Shown piece by piece: positions 61,896-64,000 of a stretch of DNA of 64,000 nt. A program made the position numbers and the translations under genes. This DNA comes from Rhizobium johnstonii 3841. Its GTDB lineage: Bacteria; Pseudomonadota; Alphaproteobacteria; Rhizobiales; Rhizobiaceae. The DNA lies in contig NC_008380.1 of the NCBI RefSeq assembly GCF_000009265.1, positions 2,733,501 through 2,797,500 of the forward strand, read 5' to 3'. Below the pieces are notes generated by a model. That model did not search any database, had not been told where the DNA came from, and saw nothing but the letters and a program-made list of their open reading frames with translations. Position 1 is the stretch's first letter. Each line of letters starts with the position of its first letter.

Positions 61896-61973
61896 TTAAC
61901 ATCCGTTAAATATCCCTAAACTATTGGCTTTTAAGCCGCGCCTAGGATTCAAAGGTGTTAACAAAGGGTTAAC
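61896..61973 (+). promoter_or_regulatory. CtrA-type boxes upstream of the coiled-coil gene
   Basis: A perfect full site TTAA-N7-TTAAC at 61958-61973, and a near match TTAA-N6-TTAA at 61896-61909. A nine-codon frame (ATG 61979 to TGA 62008) follows directly. The gap 61789-62250 holds no other gene I can support. Confidence 0.7.
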
Positions 61974-62250
61974 GCGCCATGAATCTCAAGCCTTCATTAA
62001 TTGTGTGAAGAGCCCAGATGTGTCACTACGATACTGGTGGAGCGGGTTTATGGTACGCGCCTTTGCCGAGCGAGTGGATAATGGTAGTGTTTTGATACCT
62101 TCCGTTTGAAAAAGCGGCTATCTACTCTGAAATGACATGCTTATCCGTCCTTCGTTGGGATGGAAGGCTGGAACGGCAAAGTTGTTCCCGGGTGAGGCGG
62201 AAGCCCAGGAAGCGCTGTCGGACTGGCTGACAGTAACGAGGCATAACCGA

Positions 62251-64000
62251 ATGGCGAACAACAAATATAACGAGTCAATTGAGGACAAGGCGTTCAAGGC
62301 ATTGGACGAGGCGCTCCAGATCGACTTTAGCAAGGATAACGTACCGTCTCGCCGCGGCGACGCGCCCCAGGCCCCGGAGGCTAATGTGTCTGATCCAGTA
62401 AATGCGCGTAACCAGCAGGCCCAGGAAGAAGCGCAGCGCCGCAGCCGCCGCGGTGCCGCCGGCGAGCAGGCTTCCAGGGGTCCGGCCTTCGCGCCCGCCA
62501 ACGATGCCAGCCGCAATACGCCCGCCTCGATCCTGAAATCCTTTGACGGCGCCTCCAGCCGCTCGGCGGTGCGCACCGCCACCCTGTTTTCCGTGCTTTG
62601 GGTTATGGCCGGCCTTGGCCTGATGTCGCTGCTTTATGCTCCGCAGATCTGGCAGATCCGTTCGCTCGCCGATCTCGTCGCCCTGCCCGGCGTGATCGCC
62701 GGCCTCGTCGGCATCATCATTCCCGTGATGATGTTCTATGCCTTCGCCATCATGATCTCCCGCGCCCAGGACATGCGCAACGCCGCCCGCTCCATGGCAG
62801 AGGTGGCGTTGCGCCTGGCAGAGCCGGAAACCATCGCCTCCGAGCGCATCATGACCGTCGGCCAGGCCGTGCGCCGTGAGGTCTCGGCCATGAATGAAGG
62901 CATCGAGCGCACCATCGCGCGTGCCTCCGAGCTGGAAACGCTCGTCCATTCCGAAGTCAATGCGCTTGAACGTTCTTATGCGGACAACGAGTTGCGCGTT
63001 CGCGGCCTCGTCCACGAACTCGGCTCCGAACGCGAGGCGATCGTCAACCATGCCGACCGTATCCGCACCTCGATCGGCAGCGTGCACGACCAGTTGAAGG
63101 AAGAGCTGTCGCTTGCGACCGAAGAGATCGCGGTGCGGCTGGCCACATCGGGCGAAGCCTTCGCCTCGCTGATCGATACACGCGCCGCAACGATCCTGGA
63201 AAAATCGGACAGCGCCTTGCAGTCGATGGGCAGCCTGCTCGCCGCCAAGACCGATACCCTGCTGCAGACCCTAAACGCATCGGGTTTTGCGCTGGCCACC
63301 GAATTCGACAACCGCCTCGAAGCCCTCTCCGTCAATCTCAACGATCATGGCGAAAGGCTGCTCAGCCAGTTCGAGACGCGCGCCTCGACCATGGACAGCA
63401 GCACCGAAAAGCTGAATGCGGCGCTGAACGAGCGTACGCACCAGCTCAACGAGATCCTGATCGCCCGCACCCGCGAGATCAATGAGAGCCTGACGTCAGG
63501 CGAACGCACCATCGGCGGCACGCTCGACGACGTGCTATCGAAGCTGAACAACGCGCTCGACGAAAAGGGCGCAAGCTTCCGCCAGAGCCTGCAGACCACC
63601 GCCGACGACGCCGTCATGGATCTCGACGTGCGCTCCGGCTTCTTCGAGGAGCGGCTGCAGACGACCGTCGCCCAGCTGTCGACCGCCTTCGACGAACGCG
63701 TCTCCGAATTCACCAGCGCCTTCGACAAACGCACCGGCTCGCTCGACACCAAGCTGATGGAGAGCCTCGCCCGTATCAACGAGACGCTGACCGGCGGATC
63801 GGATTCGATCGACGGCATCCTGAATTCCGGCATCGACCGCCTTGGTTCGTCGATGACCGACCAGTCGCTGGCGCTCGCCACCGCGCTCGCCACCGGCCAC
63901 GAAGTGCTGGAAAGCACGCTCGGTAACCGGGCGGACGAAATCACCACCGCACTCACCAGCCGCACTGGCGAGCTGACCTCGGCGCTGCAGAGCGCGACCT
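62251..64000 (+). CDS. Large membrane-anchored coiled-coil protein (partial, runs off the window)
   Basis: The first 583 codons of a long open frame. A polar N-terminus of ~110 residues (MANNKYNESIEDKAFKALDE) precedes two TM helices (TLFSVLWVMAGLGLMSLLY; LPGVIAGLVGIIIPVMMFYA). Thereafter it is almost all helical, with heptad-like repeats of about 30-40 residues (ERTHQLNEILIARTREINES; GSLDTKLMESLARINETL). It looks like the 'kinesin-like' or apolipoprotein-repeat-like giant proteins annotated in rhizobia; it is not a real kinesin. ATG 62251 has GAGG nine bases upstream; ATG 62137 in frame would add 38 residues. A cell-pole or cell-envelope structural role is possible given the CtrA boxes upstream. 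Confidence 0.8.
   Translation, partial: MANNKYNESIEDKAFKALDEALQIDFSKDNVPSRRGDAPQAPEANVSDPVNARNQQAQEEAQRRSRRGAAGEQASRGPAFAPANDASRNTPASILKSFDGASSRSAVRTATLFSVLWVMAGLGLMSLLYAPQIWQIRSLADLVALPGVIAGLVGIIIPVMMFYAFAIMISRAQDMRNAARSMAEVALRLAEPETIASERIMTVGQAVRREVSAMNEGIERTIARASELETLVHSEVNALERSYADNELRVRGLVHELGSEREAIVNHADRIRTSIGSVHDQLKEELSLATEEIAVRLATSGEAFASLIDTRAATILEKSDSALQSMGSLLAAKTDTLLQTLNASGFALATEFDNRLEALSVNLNDHGERLLSQFETRASTMDSSTEKLNAALNERTHQLNEILIARTREINESLTSGERTIGGTLDDVLSKLNNALDEKGASFRQSLQTTADDAVMDLDVRSGFFEERLQTTVAQLSTAFDERVSEFTSAFDKRTGSLDTKLMESLARINETLTGGSDSIDGILNSGIDRLGSSMTDQSLALATALATGHEVLESTLGNRADEITTALTSRTGELTSALQSAT

Noticed and set aside
61924..62109. A 61-codon frame in the gap before the coiled-coil gene
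   Set aside because: It begins with a non-ATG codon, overlaps the CtrA box, and shows no protein-like conservation I can recognise.

Overview
The window looks like a stretch of the main chromosome of a Rhizobium (R. leguminosarum/R. etli type), a GC-rich alphaproteobacterium. The signs are CckA, the recA-alaS order with an R. etli-type recA operator, a full CtrA box, a eukaryote-like NADP isocitrate dehydrogenase, a DksA with a degenerate zinc finger, and several families of palindromic intergenic repeats, one of them RIME1-like. About 62 protein genes or gene remnants are supported. I see no rRNA, tRNA, CRISPR array, insertion sequence or prophage.

1-8.3 kb: TfoX-N protein (cut by the window edge), RutF-like flavin reductase, an orphan amino-acid-type binding protein, rpe with a DUF2259 exported protein and a small membrane protein, purB, an AT-rich orphan membrane protein, a low-affinity iron permease, a DUF2189 membrane protein and an RBBP9-type hydrolase. 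8.3-18.6 kb: a PAS-PAS-GGDEF-EAL protein, then the purine block purC-purS-kptA-purQ. It is broken by a lipoprotein, a DUF1127 gene, a MocR regulator and a lipid A deacylase remnant, and then resumes with purL-bolA. 18.6-30 kb: a membrane hydrolase, a small very basic protein, a diheme cytochrome c, grxD, two Bcr/CflA-like efflux pumps, a hydrolase/acetyltransferase pair of slightly different composition, two tandem inositol-monophosphatase-like genes, ttcA, glsA and rpsD.

30-46 kb: a HerA-like ATPase, an MFS transporter, the FUSC-trmJ-murI group, icd, a GNAT, a GST, an AraC/GyrI regulator divergent from a LysE exporter, and recA-alaS. 46-64 kb: psuK-psuG (pseudouridine breakdown), cckA, a FliO-like protein, a DUF1062 protein, dksA divergent from a sixA-like gene, ycjX-ycjF, folP-folB-folK, a DUF922 protein, a ferredoxin, a stand-alone Hpt protein, and a large coiled-coil membrane protein running off the right edge behind a CtrA box.

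Most of this is ordinary housekeeping. The points most worth a second look are kptA (RNA 2'-phosphotransferase) wedged and translationally coupled inside the purS-purQ gap; the CtrA-box promoter region before the coiled-coil protein, in the same window as CckA and an orphan Hpt; a probable small RNA or micro-protein transcript near 60.64-60.79 kb; the structured rpsD leader; and several repeat structures (a 19-bp tandem array, a RIME-like inverted pair, and a shared palindromic element just upstream of both purB and purL). I did not find a clearly new multi-gene system.
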